Position numbers and translations under genes: made by a program. A DNA stretch of 64,000 nt from Eubacteriales Family XIII. Incertae Sedis bacterium. GTDB taxonomy: Bacteria; Bacillota; Clostridia; Peptostreptococcales; Anaerovoracaceae. The stretch is from contig JAISKC010000051.1 of NCBI GenBank assembly GCA_031261345.1, positions 1 through 64,000 of the forward strand, in the 5' to 3' direction. Each line of letters starts with the position of its first letter. Position 1 is the stretch's first letter. Below the pieces are notes generated by a model, which searched no databases, was not told the origin of the DNA, and worked only from the letters and a program-made list of their open reading frames with translations. This document shows positions 62,853-64,000 of the stretch, piece by piece.

Positions 62853-63860
62853 CTACTTTTTCTGCAAGATGAGGGAGGCGAAGTGACCGGCTCCGAAGCC
62901 GTTGTCGATGTTCATGACGCTCACCCCAAGACTACAGGAATTGAGCATGGAAAGGAGTGCGGACAAGCCACCCATTGAGGCACCATAGCCAACAGACGTC
63001 GGCACGGCAATCACCGGAACGCTTACAAGACCGCCGACCGCCGAGGCCAAGGCGCCCTCCATACCGGCTACAACGACGATAACGTCCGCCCTTCTGATTT
63101 CACTGACTTTCGAGAGAAGTCTGTGGATACCGGCCACGCCGACGTCATAATGACGCATCACATTGGCGCCGTAAAGAGCGAGCGTGATTGCTGCCTCTTC
63201 CGCAATCGGTATGTCGGCAGTGCCACCACAGGCGACACAGACCAAACCGCTCGCGTCCCTGACATTTGTTCCGTCATCAGAGATTTCCACAGCTGTCATT
63301 CCGGCTTCTATGCCGGAATCCAGTCCTTCTTTTCTGACGTTTGTTCCGTCATCAAACACAATCATCTGAGCCGCAGAAAAATACGTCAATCTTGGTGTCC
63401 CATCTGAGAAGAGTTCCTCGTCAAAGAAATCGTCCGCCGAGGCTTCCTCAAATCCCAATTTGCGGATTTGGGGATTCCGGCTCAAGGCCGGAATGACAGA
63501 TTGAGAAGCCGGAATGACAGCTTTTGAGGCTGCAATGACAGATTTTGAGGCCGGAATGAGCGAGCGGCTCGCTACGAATTTTTCTGCCACAGCCTCAAAC
63601 TGCTCCTCGCTCGCCTTCGTCGCTATCACAAGTTTGGACGACGCGGCCATATTACTCATGATTTCAGCCACTTGCTCGGGCGTTTTCCCAAGACCGAATA
63701 TCACCTCGGGGTGCCCCGTTCTAAGACTTCTATGCGTATCAATCTTGGCTATACCGATGTCGTCATATGGAAAAGAAGCCAACTGCCCCGCCGCTTCCTG
63801 CGGTGTCAAACGGCCTTCCGCCACGCTTATCAGCAATTCACTTAGCCTATTTTCATCCAA
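62853..63860 (-). CDS. larB: LarB, pyridinium-3,5-biscarboxylic acid mononucleotide synthase, with in-frame repeat insertion
   Basis: 335 residues; LarB is usually about 250. The N-terminus (LTPQEAAGQLASFPYDDIGI, then IDTHRSLRTGHPEVIFG) and C-terminus (AACGGTADIPIAEEAAITLA-like, EGALASAVGGLVSVPVIAVP, then TSVGYGASMGG) are intact; the latter is the AIR-carboxylase-like core. Between about residues 95 and 205 sit segments encoded by palindromic repeats (IPASKSVIAASKAVIPASQS, and SGIEAGMT with two copies of SDDGTNVR-type sequence). LarB carboxylates nicotinate adenine dinucleotide in nickel-pincer cofactor synthesis. The start is TTG. Confidence 0.92.
   Translation of the reverse strand: MDENRLSELLISVAEGRLTPQEAAGQLASFPYDDIGIAKIDTHRSLRTGHPEVIFGLGKTPEQVAEIMSNMAASSKLVIATKASEEQFEAVAEKFVASRSLIPASKSVIAASKAVIPASQSVIPALSRNPQIRKLGFEEASADDFFDEELFSDGTPRLTYFSAAQMIVFDDGTNVRKEGLDSGIEAGMTAVEISDDGTNVRDASGLVCVACGGTADIPIAEEAAITLALYGANVMRHYDVGVAGIHRLLSKVSEIRRADVIVVVAGMEGALASAVGGLVSVPVIAVPTSVGYGASMGGLSALLSMLNSCSLGVSVMNIDNGFGAGHFASLILQKK
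63293..63570 (-). repeat. Palindromic repeat modules in frame inside larB
   Basis: CATTCCGGCTTCTATGCCGGAATCC (from 63298) and ATTCCGGCTCAAGGCCGGAAT (63475-63495) are palindromes of the intergenic family. Beside the second lie four shortened half copies (GTCATTCCGGCTTC / TGTCATTGCAGCCTC types, 63496-63560). GTTTGTTCCGTCATC also occurs twice (63267 and 63341), flanking the first palindrome. Confidence 0.85.
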
Positions 63861-63942
63861 CTATCATTCTCCATTATTCGCTACCACTCGCTATCATTCA
63901 CCGCAATTCGAAACACAATCAAAGCACAACGTTACTCTGACG

Positions 63943-64000
63943 TCAAATTCTCTCCGCCGCCGTTATCACGTGATCCAAAAGTATCTGGGTCGTTACCGCG
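63943..64000 (-). CDS. Possible 3' end of a gene entering from the right edge
   Basis: A minus-strand frame encodes AVTTQILLDHVITAAERI and a stop at 63943-63945. It is too short to name. Another frame is also open for about 22 codons, so the call is weak. The 82 nt between it and larB show only short ATTCGCTACC/CACTCGCTATC-like repeats. Confidence 0.25.
   Translation of the reverse strand, partial: AVTTQILLDHVITAAERI

Overview
The window looks like a chromosomal segment of a Gram-positive anaerobe, most likely a member of Clostridia. The evidence is the block plsX-rnc-smc-ftsY-der-plsY-gpsA, an FtsY with only the NG domain, a cell-wall sorting-type C-terminus on a beta-helix protein, LiaS/DesK-type two-component genes beside an ABC-2 exporter, a flavin oxidoreductase with an Fe-S cysteine cluster, and nickel-pincer (lar) genes. 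I cannot name the genus. Ribosome binding sites are AGGAGG-like, TTG and GTG starts are common, and TGA is a stop codon. No rRNA, tRNA or CRISPR array was seen.

Layout. 1-3.4 kb: 5' part of a large secreted surface protein running off the left edge. 3.5-20 kb, minus strand: Rpn-type nuclease, rarD, RluA-type pseudouridine synthase, nadK, pepF, hslO, a thioesterase, then a unit of ABC exporter, histidine kinase, response regulator and a 1230-residue beta-helix wall protein. 20-27.8 kb: alkylation repair, HD and MerR proteins, flavin oxidoreductase, a DUF2207/LemA membrane pair, murI. 27.9-30.9 kb: small accessory island with an internally deleted IS1182-like element, an antitoxin whose toxin seems cut by that element, an XRE regulator and three small unknown proteins. 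30.9-41.6 kb: the conserved plsX-to-gpsA operon with an MFS exporter at its end. 41.7-50.8 kb: hybrid histidine kinase, lipid kinase, folC, valS, AAA/DUF4143 protein. 50.8-55.2 kb: a second large surface protein (InlB/Listeria-Bacteroides repeats). 55.8-64 kb: retropepsin pair, DUF4160/DUF2442 pair, sigma factor with a membrane-anchored C-terminal domain, PspC, LarC N-terminal part, TSCPD protein, DUF4153-type membrane protein, DUF2975/HTH pair, larB.

Two signals stand out. (1) Both large surface-protein genes carry a run of exactly ten G on the coding strand, 147 and 148 nt after the start codon, just behind the signal peptide. In the left gene the run keeps the frame open; in the right gene it shifts the frame so that the signal peptide is cut off from the 1400-residue body. 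This is what a pair of phase-variable (ON/OFF) surface genes would look like. The two genes also share an upstream sequence element. (2) Small palindromic repeats are scattered between genes and also lie in frame inside genes: both surface proteins, larB, an ABC permease and (a different repeat family) the central loop of an MFS transporter. Longer hairpins of about 65-80 bp and one palindrome of 208 bp lie between genes.
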